From Uloborus plumipes (lineage: Eukaryota > Arthropoda > Arachnida > Araneae > Uloboridae), in assembly GCA_038373865.1 (NCBI GenBank), contig JAXGGA010002071.1:62001-126000 (forward strand): a DNA stretch of 64,000 nt, given 5' to 3'. A program made the translations under genes and the position numbers. This document shows, piece after piece, positions 34,501-46,510 of this stretch. Under the pieces are notes generated by a model that did no database searches, was not told the origin of the DNA, and saw nothing but the letters and a program-made list of their open reading frames with translations. How positions within the stretch are numbered: position 1 is the first letter of the stretch; each line of letters starts with the position of its first letter.

Positions 34501-35350
34501 ATCTATATCCTGGACTCATCACCTAGTTAAACAAAGATGAAGCAGAAGTAACTTATGTACAGAGCTGAAGGTCACTTGAAGTGGCCAAAAAAGGAAGACA
34601 AAATATTTTATGGTATAACTTTGATACACCCCCCCCCTCAAAAAATTACGTGCCAAATCTGGTACTCCTTTACGGACTTTTTAGGGTTGCTGTTCCTTAT
34701 TTTGGTGTTGCTGATGTTGGTTTTTTCAGCTTTTAGGTTTTTGTTGTTGCCAAATTTAGTATTTTCTTATCTTTTGTACTATTTTTTGAGTTTTTTTAAG
34801 TTTTGTGGCAACAACAGAAACGGGTATTTTCCTTGGCAAGAGAAAAAGTCTCCAAATTTCCAATTTAGGGGGGGGGGGGGGGGGAAATACATCAAAGTGG
34901 TTCCTATTTTATCCTGTTGAAAATTTTTTGAGAAAAATTTCGCCATTTGTTCCAGTTGGGGACAGGGGATAGTTGACATTTAAGGAAAATATAAAAAAAA
35001 ATTCTTTTGTTTACTTTTCCCTTTTTATGTGCATAATATACAATTTTGTCAATAAATCAACAAGTTAAACAGCTTTTTAAGATATCTATTTCATGTCAGA
35101 CATACTTTGCACCTTCTAAGCCCGACACCGTAGGAAAAAAAAATTTTTTTTGCTATTTATTCTTGAATAAATTTTATGAAAAAGGTAAAATTATTCATAT
35201 TTCAACTTTGATCTTAAACATTCAAGTGGTCAAAAAAATTAAAAACTGTTCATTGAGCTGAATCTTGGGTTTTTTGCACGGTAGGTAAATTTTCTGTTCC
35301 CCTTAAGTCTACGTCCAACACCATCAGTTTTTTTTTTTTTTAATATTTAA
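34501..35350. other. Non-coding right interior of the Sola-like element
   Basis: It contains an 18-base G run at about 34867-34884, flanked by sequence of the kind GTTTTTGTTGTTGCCAAATTT and ending in repeats of CCGACACCGTAGG and CTACGTCCAACACC, the subterminal words of this element. No reading frame resembling a protein was seen. Confidence 0.35.
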
Positions 35351-35358
35351 AGTTCAAG

Positions 35359-35797
35359 CAGGGGTGATTGTGAGTTCATGAAAAATACCTGAAAGTTTTG
35401 AAGAGAAAATGTGTATGTGGGCGGTGCTTTTTCAAATAACCAAGGCCCCTATTATTTAAGCAAAGCTAATTTTAAAATTATACGCATTTAATAATAAATT
35501 GCCTTTCTTAAACAAACAAAACACATTTCATACATTCGAATAGTTTCAAATAGTTTATAGTCAAAAAAAAAATAATAATAATAATAAAATGGCGTCTTAA
35601 CATTTTTGTTCGATAATATTATTCGTAATTATCGGAAAAATCACCAAAAGTTCGAAAAATAAAAAATATACCGAAGGTGGGAAGACAAAAGCATAATTAA
35701 AAATATTTTATTTCCGGTATTTTCGACCATGAAAATACCAGAATCGATCATGAAAATACCGGAAATCCGGTAAAATACCGGAACACAATCGCCCCTG
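35359..35797. mobile_element. hAT-type element, CAGGGGTGATTGTG family, copy D, perfect 8-bp duplication
   Basis: It begins CAGGGGTGATTGTGAGTTC and ends ACACAATCGCCCCTG, with AGTTCAAG exactly duplicated (35351-35358 and 35798-35805). This is the best-preserved boundary of the family and fixes its target duplication at 8 bp, placing copies A-C in hAT as well. At 439 bp it is the shortest copy and non-coding. Confidence 0.85.
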
Positions 35798-35825
35798 AGT
35801 TCAAGCTTTTTTTCAGAAATTTCAG

Positions 35826-37334
35826 CAGGGGTCTGATTAGAGGAAATTCGGGTCCGTTAACGGACCCTTCACAAAAATACGATCAAGCAAAACAGACCCT
35901 TCACAAAAATACGATCGAGAAAAACGGACCCTTTACAAAAATACGATCAAGCAAAACAACTTTCACAAAATGCTGATCAAACAAAACGGATATTTTACCC
36001 ATTATCCATTCAAAAAGCAAATATGAAATCAAAACAACGCATAGCATATTTCTGTGTAAAAGCCCATAACTTTTGGGTCTTTTCTGAAAAAGAAGGGAAT
36101 CGCTTATCCCCAATTTTGCGAAAAAAAAAAGTCGGCATTTCCTGTCTGCAATCTCTGCAAGCAATAAATCTTTAATGTAAAATGTCTCCTTTTTTGTTGG
36201 TTTCTTTTAAAGTAATTAACAACTTAAAAAACATAGTTTTGCTTTAATAGTTCTGCTTGTGTGGTTTATAATATGGAAATCAAAATGGTTTGCTGCTATG
36301 TCGCTGTTATAGATTTCTCTGGAAATGCAGAATAATGATTTTTCTTCATGCTCTTGACTTAAACAAAAAGGAAATAATAATAATAACAATGATCAGCAAA
36401 ATGAACTTAGAACTGTTGGAGAAAAAATGGGATTAACTTTTGCTAGAGAGATCAGCTATTTAAAATTATCCTCGTCTGAAGTCTTTGGTGGGATGATGTA
36501 TTGACCTTATTTTGGCAGAAAATTACAAGTTTTTTTTTTCTTGATGCTTACAGGGGTGGTGTTTTGGTTACATTCAGGAATTAATGTATTTTTTCTTCGC
36601 TTAATATTGAAAGTCCGGTATTGTCTGTTTTGCTACGTCTCCCTACCGTATTTTTCCTCCGAATTTTTGGTGAATATGTCGGTGATTATTAATGACATTC
36701 ATCATATAAACCTGATGAAATGTAATTCTAAAATTATTTGACTTTAATAAATTATTTATTTACCATTTTTATACTGATGCTTTTATTTTAAAAACTGCGA
36801 TCTCTGCATCCGATATGAAAATCGAATTTACTTATTTTTCAAGCTAATTACTCTTTATTAAGAGATCAATAAATGAAAATTAGCTTTTTTTTTTGTCAGA
36901 TCATTATTTTAAATTTTTTAAAGCAAAATTAACTGGTCTTTTATGAGTAAATGTTGAACGCTGAATTGATCGTTTCATTTTATTTTTGCATTAATTGCGT
37001 TTACAGACATTAAAAATATGTTTATCATAGTCCTTTAAAACACAATTGTGAAAAATTTTTACCAAAATAAACTCTTTTAATTCCGTTTTTATGCTTTTGA
37101 TGCCATCACTTTGAAAATTGCAATCTTTTTGCATCCGCTACAGGATTCGGATTTTTCACATTTTTGATGTTTAATACACTTTTTTAGAGGAAAATAAATA
37201 AAATTTATTATTATTTTTTTTTTTCAAATAAAAAAAAAGTTCTGCATTTTTTTTTTTTCCAAAATTGATTTTTACAAAATTATTTGATTTGTCACAAAAA
37301 ACGGATCCTGTGAAAAATTCTGGACAGACCCCTG
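35826..37334. mobile_element. 1.5-kb element with CAGGGGTCTG ends and subterminal 33-bp repeats
   Basis: The left CAGGGGTCTGATTAGAGG and right CTGGACAGACCCCTG are inverted ends. TTCAG abuts both sides. Near the left end lies the palindrome GGGTCCGTTAACGGACCC, followed by four units of CCTTCACAAAAATACGATCAAGCAAAAC-type repeat. The interior shares words with the CAGGGGTGATTGTG family (GCATCCGATATGAAAATCG). A truncated inverted relative is at 3260-4845. No transposase survives. Confidence 0.65.
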
Positions 37335-37706
37335 TTCAGAGGTTTTTTGGTTGTTCCTACATGCATATGTATTGAAAAAAAAAAAATTGGTTCAATTAAT
37401 CTATTTTTACCCTGAAAATTTTGAACTTTTACAGTTGAATTTTGTACAAAGTCTACGTCCGACACCGTGGAATTGCCCTGAAGCTAAAGTTTCAATTCCT
37501 GTCAAAGATGCAAAAAGATTGCAGACACAGGCCTTACACGCTGTTTTCTGACTATTTTCAGATTTTGAAACATTAAGACTAAAATAGAAATAAAAATATA
37601 GCCATTGAAAAAAATACTTTGAATTTATTTGATTTAAAAAAATCATTTCAGAATAGAAACACAACAATCAGGAAAAAAGATTTTATAACAAACAAATTAG
37701 ACTTAC

Positions 37707-37850
37707 ATGTAAGGGCCTATTTTTTAGTTCAGAACTTTTTGTTGGTCGACTATAATTATTAGGAGCACATTTATTTTCTTTGTCAGAGTGCCTTTTATTA
37801 CTACAATTTTGAGCAGGCTTCATAAGAGGAACTGAATTTTTTGAAGCCAT
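37707..37850 (-). CDS. Aurora kinase, coding exon 1 (start codon, KEN box)
   Basis: ATG at 37850 opens a frame of 48 codons to a GTAAGT donor. It encodes MASKNSVPLMKPAQNCSN, then KRHSDKENK and a basic, polar stretch ending RPLH. Lys24-Glu25-Asn26 is a KEN box, the APC/C-Cdh1 degradation signal, which human Aurora A and B also carry close to the N-terminus. An acceptor (ATTTCAG) ends at 37864, so the exon begins 13 bases upstream of the ATG and at least one 5' untranslated exon is expected further upstream. Aurora kinases drive centrosome maturation and spindle assembly (A) or act in the chromosomal passenger complex (B). Summed over nine exons the protein is 411 residues, close to 403 for human Aurora A. 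Confidence 0.88.
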
Positions 37851-37863
37851 ACCTTCAAAAATT

Positions 37864-39604
37864 CTGAAATGAACAAAAACAAGTTATTAGGAATGTACAA
37901 ATAAGCAAATTGTTATGACAAATTGTTTAAGCTAATGGTAAAAATAAAATTATTGATGTCAAAGCGGTGAATTTGCATAGTAAGCGAATTTCACAAAAGC
38001 GGCAAACGGACTACGAAAGTCGCAAATAACAAAGATAGGCAGATAAGAAATAGCTAAAAGTTGTTGAAATTTCACAGGCAGGTTATATTGTATTTAGGTA
38101 GAGTGGTAAAACAGTTGTTTTAAAGATTAAATAGTTCTTTCTTATGAGGAAGAATTTTAAGTCTGTCTCAAGGTTAAAAGTAATGTGAAAAGTGCATTTT
38201 TTAACAAAATATTTTTTAAAGTCTATTTATCACATTAAATATGCGTAAAAAATGGGAATGTGGAATTTTTGCTTGAAAAAAAAAACTTTCAGAAGGGTCT
38301 GTTAAATTCTCCTAAAGAACTCTTGTGAACTTTTCATGTTTTTTAGGAACACAAAAAAAAAAAAAAAATTAGTACATTTTTAGGAATTTTACCAGATTCA
38401 AATTTTTTTAGGAAATTTAGGGGGAATGCTAACCCTGCAGATGCATAAATCAAACATACAGCGCACTATTTTCCTTACTGTTCAAGCGTTAGAAGGAACC
38501 CAATTTTAAACGAAGAAAAAGTTTTGAGATGAGAAATAAAGAATACATTTCTCATCAAAACAAAGAAAAAAGGAATAAATGAAACACGATGCATTGCTGC
38601 TGAAATGTCGGCACGATATAAACTTATATAACTAAACAATTTCACAATAGGTACCTACAAAAATAATAGTGAAAACCTCGTTTAGATTGCGGCATACATC
38701 TGATTCCGCAAATTTTTAAAAAGTTCGTGTTGGGTTATAATTCATTCATAATTTTTAAACAAACTTTACTAATAACAAAGTATCTTGTCACATTGTAAAA
38801 TAACCAACATGTTTCAGTTAAAAAAAAAGGCTTACTAAGAGAACAGGAAGCGTATATCACTTAAAGTGTGGAGAAAGAAAAAAATAAATACTTACTTTTA
38901 AAAGTACAACAACGTGATTATTTTCAGTTAATTTAACTTTTATGAAATAAGTAATAAGCAAATAGCTAAGACAAAGGTTTCAATTTAGAACATTATGTGG
39001 AATGTTCAATTGTAAAGTACAAATGATAAGTTAATCAATGTTTAAATAAATTGACACATTGATAAAACTGTTTGCAAACAAGACAATTTAGTGAATTACA
39101 TTCAAAAAATTATCTATTTTAATTTCGGCACTCAGGCAATTTCAGGTGGAGGATAAACGGATTTCAAATAACGTTACGTCTAGTGATGAGCGCTGTTGAG
39201 ATGCAACGAGTGCTAGAAGCAAATAAACTCCTGTGGTTGTGTTTGAATAGCAAGACCGGTTAACTTGAAATCGCATCTCGTAGCGATTGTAACGTTTCAC
39301 TTGAATCCAGATTTGGGAATTTGAGATTGCATTAGTGAGTTGCGATCGTCCGTGTTTCACTTGAATTCTGTACTTACACATTTTGACGAAAAAAAAAATT
39401 CTAAACCATATAGTATTCAACTCTATATCTTGTATGTCGGGTTTAACGAGTAGGTAATGCACTCTTGAGTACACTTATTTGACCTCATTTCTGAACTTTC
39501 ATTTACGGTCCTTTGCTTTTGGGGACAAAATTTCTGGAATGATTTCTGTATAATTTCATGCCCTTGGAAATATTTTTAGGGATTTGATAAGGACCAAACA
39601 AACC
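37864..39604. other. Upstream region of the Aurora gene, probable 5' exon and promoter not resolved
   Basis: A TAGGGGGAATGCTAACCCTG element end lies at 38418-38437. On the minus strand, GTAAGT donors that could end a 5' untranslated exon occur near 38892 and 39367, but neither can be preferred. 39170-39370 has CGATCGCAA and TTCAAGTGAAAC words that recur near 53800-53880, so part of it is repetitive. I see no TATA box or other promoter element I would defend. Confidence 0.3.
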
Positions 39605-39966
39605 TTGGGAGACAGGGTCGGACTGGGAACAAAATTCGGCTCAGGCATCCACGGAAAAGCGGCGCCTCTCCATATAATTTTTAAAAAAAAAATCGACATT
39701 TATTACACTGTGCGGCGAAAAAAAGGAAAAATAAAAAAAAGCCTTTAAAATACTTCTGACACTATTCCGGCTGATTCTGATGTAAAATGACCCCATGAAT
39801 TCGAATATGACCACTGTTTTCTCCTTATGCGTACCAATTTTTGTAAAACAGGCCCCTGTGTATTTTTTCCCTTTTCCTAAGTTTTAGAGCTATTATTTTC
39901 ATTTGAAAAGGAAATGAGCATTATATTATTTAACCACTAAAATTATTTTAGAAGACAAGAGAGGCT

Positions 39967-40728
39967 CAAAGCAATAAATCATGAACACAGATAGCAAAAA
40001 GGAAGACTGGGGGGTGTACACACTCCAAAATATTTCAAAAATCATCAAAATGATTTTTTTTATTCTATTTTTTTTTAAAGCTTTTTAAAAAAAATTTCGG
40101 TGGGAAATCAGAGAATAGAGCTCACTTCTTCCTGTGTCCAAAAAAATTTTTGCGGTCTAAAAAAATTTACAAAAAAAGATATTATAGTAAAGCAATCTTG
40201 TGAAGGTCACACGTTGCATACGAGTCGTTTCGCTAGTCTTTAGGCAAAAAAACGCTTCTGGCTGATTCTTATGCAAAATGACCCTTCGAATCTAAATATG
40301 GCCAAGGTTTCACTCCATCATGCACCATTTTTTTTTTTTTTTTTCAGAAAGCCACCTCCTCTCCCTCCGATTCATAGCCAGAAAAATTGAAAATTACAGG
40401 GGAGGGGTCTGTAAAGAGTAGTGCATGTTGGGGAGAAATGGTGACCATATTTTGATTCCAGGGGTCATTTAACATAAGAATAAACCAGAATAGTTTATTT
40501 TTTACAGAAGACGGGATCCTACTCGTATGCAACGTACGACCCTCACAAGATTACTTATTATTATTATTTTATTTTTTACAACGCGAAAATTTTTTCAGAC
40601 ACAAGGATCATATCGACTTCAGAAAAAAAAAAGAAACTGAACAAAAAAATCTTTTTTGATAATTTTGGAATATTTTGTGGGGTACACACCCCCTGAGTTT
40701 TCATTTTTGCTATCAGTGTTAAGCTTTG
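39967..40728. repeat. Foldback inverted repeat, about 760 bp
   Basis: Sequence from 39967 (CAAAGC, then ACACAGATAGCAAAAA, then GGGGGTGTACACACTCC) returns inverted up to 40728, with the turn near 40370. The arms match imperfectly over about 350 bases each. It may be an inserted foldback element or part of the host hAT. Short open frames here are palindrome by-products. Confidence 0.6.
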
Positions 40729-41096
40729 AACCTGTCTTGCCTGCTAAATTAATGTTAGCGGTTAATATATGCTCCTTTCCCCTCCAAATAAAAAATAAAG
40801 CTCTGAAACTAAGGAAAAGTGAGAAAAAAAGTGGAGGGCCTTTCTACAAAAATTGGTACGTATAAGGGGGGAGGTCATGTTTAACATCATAATCAGGCAG
40901 AGAAGATTTTGATTTTTTTTTTTTTTTTTTGATGCGTGTATGTTATTAATTAAATATACAACAAAAATTAAGGAGCGTAAGTAATAATTTAAATACTTCA
41001 TCAGTTATTCTAAACTGAATTCTTATTTTTATTGATTGATCAATTAATTATTTAAAATAAATTACCAAATACTGATTTAAACAATAAAATTTTTCT

Positions 41097-41400
41097 TCAA
41101 TCATCAGCATCAAAATCAAGCACTAAATCAGCTTCATTGAATTGACATCTGCCTTCATCCCGGTTTATTGTCTGTTCCAGACTGATGAGTGCATAATAAG
41201 GATGAGACTGCAGGTTCTGGATGGCATAACTGGACTGCAGTTGAGCACAGTGATGACAAGAGAACCTCATTAGCCGCCCCAGTGAAACTATCACATTTAT
41301 AATCATTTTTACAACTGCTTCTTGCATGGTTTTCCATAATAATACTTTCTCTTCGGTTAAAAAAAATTGAAACGCGTATTTCTTCAGTTGAGAAATATTA
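41097..41400 (-). other. Protein-like open segment of unknown identity
   Basis: An open frame on the minus strand runs from about 41400 to a TGA at 41097-41099, about 100 codons. It reads QLKKYAFQFFLTEEKVLLWK, MIINVIVSLGRLMRFSCHHC, YALISLEQTINRDEG and ends ADLVLDFDADD. Composition is protein-like: balanced residues, a CHHC cluster and an acidic C-terminus, and GC content is higher than its surroundings. Directly upstream is the border of the repeat at 41404. It could be the last exon of a captured or transposon gene. I recognise no family. Confidence 0.3.
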
Positions 41401-41403
41401 ATA

Positions 41404-42212
41404 ACTAGCCGGGTACCCGGCCCTGCCCGGGTTTCTGTGGGTGTAGGGTGTTTTAGTGAAACTCATTCATAAATTTCCCAACACTAAAGTGCATATCTAT
41501 AAACATAATGGCTACTTCTGTAAACAATGGCTATGTTATGGATAAACTATAAAAAAAATAATGCAAGCTAAAAAAAAAAAATAGCAAGCTACAAATAATG
41601 TTTGAGTAAATAGGAAATGTTATAAGCTTGGTATATTAAAATAAATACATATTTGCAGTATCAATCGCACTGAAATTAACCATTTCCAAATATTGCTCGT
41701 TAAATAAGTCCCATTATTAGTTTCTATCCTCGTGACAACATTGGTGAGGTGAAAACATCTTATGTACCTAATTTAGAAATTTTTTTGACTATAAACACTT
41801 TCTATTCTCTAACTATTGCCAAAATCAATTTCTTTTTATTTCACCCGTTAGCGATTGTTGGCTCAGATAAATATAAAAATTCTTAGAAGGCAATAAATTC
41901 CATACTTACTCCAGAGAAGCCTTGGTTCAAAATTTTCAATATGATTACAATCAATATTGTTGCTGCATGGCACCAAATTTTTGCAACAATGGGTTGAAAA
42001 TTTAATCATTTAATGGGGAAATGACATAAAATTAACTGTTTTCCGTAATAACTTTTTTAAACTAAGCTTTTTAGAAATAAATTATAGCTTATCCTGCTCC
42101 CTGTTACTGTAGCTATCTACGGTGAAAAAATGGTTAAAATCGGTTCAGTAGTTTGGAAGATTACCCCGGACATACGTTTTCAAAAGTAGTCTTTTATGTA
42201 TATAGATGTAGG
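41404..42212. mobile_element. Interspersed repeat with CTAGCCGGGTACCCGG start
   Basis: It begins CTAGCCGGGTACCCGGCCC TGCCCGGGT, similar to the sequence at 30452 (CTAGCTTATTACCCGGCG TTGCCCGGGT). It ends with the TACCCCGGACATACG ... TATATAGATG pattern that closes many animal interspersed repeats. The interior is AT-rich without a protein. Its class was not determined. A TATAGATG end beside a host junction is compatible with a retroposon. Confidence 0.45.
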
Positions 42213-42309
42213 GCTTCACGGATTTTTTAAATAATATTTTAAGATAGCATTCCCATTTTAAATTTTGCTAAAAAAAATACACTATTCACTTTTGATTCAC
42301 GTGTAATAA

Positions 42310-42491
42310 CAGTTGAGTCCGCTTATTAGAATACCGATTAAAATAATATCGAGATTTATATAATTTACATTTTCAAAGTACCAAACTGTTGTGATGTGCT
42401 GTTTTGAAGCCGGATGATAGATTATCAATGTATTGCTTATTAGAATAATTTTTCGGGGCAAAAAGGCTATTCCATTAAGTGGGCTTGACTA
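42310..42491. mobile_element. Short MITE with TTGAGTCCGCTTATTAGAATA ends
   Basis: The left AGTTGAGTCCGCTTATTAGAA is mirrored by TATTCCATTAAGTGGGCTTGACTAT on the right, with an inner GCTTATTAGAAT repeat. This form is common among TA-duplicating mariner/pogo MITEs. Limits are approximate. Confidence 0.45.
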
Positions 42492-42934
42492 TTGGTTTTT
42501 TTTATTTATTATTATTTTTTAATCACTGCGAATTTTTTCCATCTTCTTTTTATTACAAAATGAGGTTGGCATCTCGTCTCCTTTTGTGAAAAACTAGGAG
42601 GGGGTGGGGGATCGGCTCCGCCCTGGATCTAGGGAGTGTGGCTGTGTAATTCTATTTGTTTAAACCTTTCCTCGAAATTCGACTCAAAAAGAAAAAGAAA
42701 ATATAGATTGTCGGCTCCGCTTAATCGGTTAGCGGATAAACGAATGCCCGGCTGGAACGAATAGAACCTAACGAAACCAAATATTTCTCCATAGATGCAA
42801 TGTTTAAGATTCCCCCTAATCGAAAAAAATTGATCAGCTTTCACAAATATTTTTTCTCAGAAAACTTTTGAATAAATTAAAATTACATTGAATAAGAACA
42901 ATTTTTTGCGCAAAAGTATAAAATAAAAAATCTG

Positions 42935-43672
42935 GTATGGACATCACACTACTTCCTTTTACGTGTAAATTTCTTAGTAGTTGCCTTAAGTGTTAAAAAA
43001 AGTGCTTGGAGTGAGCAAGGTTACAATTCAAATATTTACTCCCTAATCTGCCACGAAACAATGCAAAAAATATTTTCCAATGGGTAATATTCTAAATATT
43101 GTTTATTTTATTATCATTCAGTGAATTTTTCGCAAAATATCGCCAATAGTGCCAAGTTGAACCCAAATTCAAAACATAATTTTTTTCGCCAAATTTGTCG
43201 CCAACTTGGCGATATGTCGCCAAGTTGGCTTCAAACACTTGGCGACCAAAAGCTTGGCGACACATCGCCAAGTGGTCGCGCCAATTCATATCAGTTGAGT
43301 CTGTATTGAAATTAACAGTGATTTACCCCAAAAAAGGGGTAAAACGTGCACAACTAGACCATCCTCAGAGCCTACATACCAAGTTAGAAGCTTCTACGGC
43401 ATATAGTTTTTGAGTTATGCGACCCACATACGCACATACATCCGCACATACGTACATACAGACGTCACGAGAAAACTCGTCGTAATTAACTCGGGGGTGG
43501 TGGAAAAGGATTTTTCGGCTGCTTATATGTTGGGTACAAATGCACGTGCTGACAGGTCGAAAAAGCTACTGAACATTCATTCGGGGGTGAGCAAAATCAA
43601 GATTTAGACTCAAATTTTAGTGATTTTTTTTCACGATCACAATACTTCCTTTACTACGTAAAAGGAAGTAAA
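42935..43672. mobile_element. CTTCCTTTTA family repeat, copy 2
   Basis: It is collinear with 16882-17625 and includes the same CTTAGTAGTTGCCTTAAG, CGCCAAGTTGGCG block (43190-43280), AGAAGCTTCTACGGCATATAG and CACATACG microsatellite. The right end is intact and reads CTTCCTTTACTACGTAAAAGGAAGT, forming an inverted repeat with the left CTACTTCCTTTTACGTG. Short open frames in the TGGCGA block are by-products of the repeat. Confidence 0.6.
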
Positions 43673-44722
43673 AATTTCGCTAACAATGAACCAGGAAAAC
43701 TATGTTCACATTCCATAATACGTAACATTTTTTTGTCGTTGCCACTCCAAAAAAAAAAAAAGATAACGAAGTCGACAATGAAATTACATAACAAAAAAAA
43801 TATGTAAATATTGTGTACGATAATAAATTGAATTTTTATTGTAAAAAACATTAGACGAGGAGGGGAAAATGGGAGTTAGAAAAGAGTTTCCAAAAGACCT
43901 TGAGCAAGCATTCCATCTCTTCCTTCTGGACCTTTTCAAAGAATGTATTAAAAAAGTGCCAAAACAAAGATTTAATAACTCAAGTTGAAAATTACATTTT
44001 TCTAATTCTAATATGTAATAAAAACTTAATTATTATACTATTTTGTTGTTGATTTTACTTAGCTTATTTTAAAAACTTTTAACCAATGACAAATGTCAAC
44101 GTAGCTTGGAAAAGTAAAGAAATTTTCCCCACTTAATCAAATGAATGTCGGCCACATAAGGTTCAAAACCAAAAGGTTCACCGACAAAAGATCCACACCC
44201 AAAAGATCTAGCGGGTTGAAGATCCAAAGGACAGAAGGTCCAGCGAAGTTTTCTAAAGCCAGTTTTCTAAAATGCAAAAAATAAATAAAAATGAAATAAA
44301 ATAAATAAATAAAAAATTCCTTTATTTTTGATCAGAGTAGAAGGTATAAAAAATATTTTAGAACATTTTATTTTTAATTTTAGAGCAAATCTTGAAATGA
44401 TATTAAAATATCTCTCCCATATACACTCCATCATGAGTTAGGACGTGATTCTATTTTAAACGACGGGAACGTTTATCGACATAAATTATCATAATTTTTA
44501 AACTGTATTAGCAAGATTAAAATCGGTGTTATAAAATCATTTTTATTGTCCCTGGAGCAGTTGCATTCTGCTACTGTCATTTAATGCTAGTGAAAGAATC
44601 AGATCAGATAATCTTATCGCATAATACTATAGTAAATTATAACAGTTAAAGGCTAAATCATATCCCGACATGCTTCTATTTACATGTATTTTGAAACGAA
44701 AAACATACGCATTTGAATTAAA

Positions 44723-45253
44723 TTGGAAATTAAAGTGCAAAGGCTTATCATCTCTTACCTTTCTGATGAGAGAAAAAACAACTTCGCTACGCAAAAAAGT
44801 TGTCAACGAATACGTCTTTTGTTCCTATACAGCCGGGAAAAACCGCGCGAAGGAAGGAGCGCGCGAGTCACGGAGGTCCCGACACAGCACTTTCTACTTG
44901 TCATACCCAGGGATCCTCTATCTCTAGTCATACCCCCTCGAGCTCCCGCTAAAAATCCGGAAATTTTGCGAAACCCTGATTTGCACCTGTTACTGTTACT
45001 AGACTGTTACTGTTACTACTTAGAGCCGTCTGTCTGTACAATGGTGACCGGAGTCTCATTGACGAGGTTAGAACCAGAGGCGCTACCTCGTGAAGCCCTG
45101 GGCGGCATTTCGATCCGAAGGACAAAAATATCAGCAAGGAAGAAAGACGACCCCTTTAGCCGTGGGGGATATTTTGTTTTCGTTCGATCTTCAACTGAGT
45201 GGGAAGAAAGAAAGAAAAAACTGCTTTCGAAGTTTTCTGCTTCTGCCTACTGA
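44723..45253 (+). other. GC-rich stretch with a 176-codon open frame, no known product
   Basis: 44790-45260 is markedly richer in GC than its surroundings and is open in two overlapping forward frames (85 and 176 codons). The longer one is rich in Arg, Glu and Leu without domain signatures. An internal TGTTACTGTTACTAGACTGTTACTGTTAC-like microsatellite lies at 44988-45017. It lies inside the 39613-47063 hAT, just left of the 45292 hAT. Reading through a microsatellite and lack of homology argue against a real gene. Confidence 0.25.
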
Positions 45254-45642
45254 CTGTGTGAATAATGTTTGATGTAATTCTGAGAACAAGGCAGGCGCGG
45301 ATCAAGGATTTCTCTCAGAGGGGGAGGGAGGGGCAGTTTCATTCTCATTTCGGCGCCCCCCAATTATTTTTTTGGAGCTCTAACCCCCAAATCAAATGAA
45401 GTAAGAAAGTGGGGAAAATCCTTTTTGGTTTGTTATTCACATTTTCTATAGATATAAGCAGTCAGCTATTTATCCGTTTAGTAAAAAATATATATAGAAT
45501 AAAAATACACTGGTATAGGAAACAAAATAAATAAATAAATAAACAAATGCAGCTTTACAGTGGCTTCTCTAGCACCCCCTCCCACCGCATTAAATGAAAA
45601 TTACTTGAATATTTAACAAAATAAGTTGAAGACAAAAGATAA

Positions 45643-45870
45643 ATGCAAAATCTGGACTTTTTGTCCACACCGCTGAGAAATCCGGACCTTATGCCATCGC
45701 TGTCTAAAAATGCGGACTTTCTGTTCGTGGACCTTTTGGCTGTCGAACCTTATGTTCCTTGGATCTTATGGCCATTGGACGTTATGGCCATTGGACCTTC
45801 TATCCCGCGGACCTTTTTGACGTGGATCTTCTGTTCGTGGACCTTTTGGTTTTGGACCTTCTAGCCGCAT
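45643..45870. repeat. Degenerate GGACCTTNTG repeat array
   Basis: Short units such as GGACCTTATGGCCATT, GGACCTTTTGG and GGATCTTCTGTTCGT recur about every 12-24 bases. A reverse-sense relative (GATCCAAAGGACAGAAGGTCC) occurs at 44165-44260, outside the 45292 hAT. The open frame here translates to a Trp/Phe/Leu repeat and is not a gene. Confidence 0.5.
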
Positions 45871-46510
45871 CCTAATAAATCCATATAAATAAAACAGAGA
45901 ATATATATCTATGTGCGTACCTTGTACAAATCCACAGTTTACGTCGGATCTGAACGAAATTTGGCAGGGAGATACTTGGGCACCCGGGAAGGATAATAGG
46001 ATGGCTTTTGAGCGGGAAAAAAGTACCGATCCGATCGAATTTCGAAGAGAGGACTTCAAAATGGCTCTTTCTATTTCAAAATGGCTCTATCTAGAGAAAT
46101 ACTTATCGGATATTCTCGATCTTGTTCTCATTCGAGAGAACGAAAAAAATACCTTTTAGGAAAGTTTCCTTCCAGAGGTTTTCAAAACCACTAATCGATA
46201 TCTCCACCCTGAAGAAAGATATGGGCATTTGAAAATTTGGAAATATCCATTTTAAATTGGATTAATAAAAGTCGTCTGCACGAGCGCGAAAGAAATTAAA
46301 TGGGGTGAAAAAAATTTTTTAATGAGAAATAGGTGTTGCCATTTTTTTCTTGAACATAAACAAATAAAATTCTTGCTTTTGCTTTAGGCTTATCCTGTAA
46401 CGGACGGATTTAAAAACTTTTTTGGCGATTGATTAATTTTTCGTACTGCTTTCTAGCAAACTATTGAGTTTAATTTAATCGAACTTTTAGACACACGCGT
46501 CATCGAAGTT

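Larger units (their letters stand above)
33136..37478. mobile_element. 4.3-kb DNA transposon with GGGCAATTCCAC ends and 4-bp TGAA duplication, Sola-like
   Basis: The terminal repeats GGGCAATTCCAC and GTGGAATTGCCC are flanked by TGAA on both sides (33132-33135 and 37479-37482). Words of the type GTCTACGTCCGACACC recur near both ends (33478, 35297, 37451). A transposase relic occupies 33637-34500 on the plus strand. Two younger elements (35359-35797 and 35826-37334) are nested in its right part. The 4-bp duplication and GGG start fit the Sola superfamily, a moderate inference. It lies in intron 1. Confidence 0.6.

Noticed and set aside
45643..45864. 73-codon open frame rich in Trp, Phe and Pro
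   Set aside because: It is a translation of a degenerate GGACCTT repeat array.
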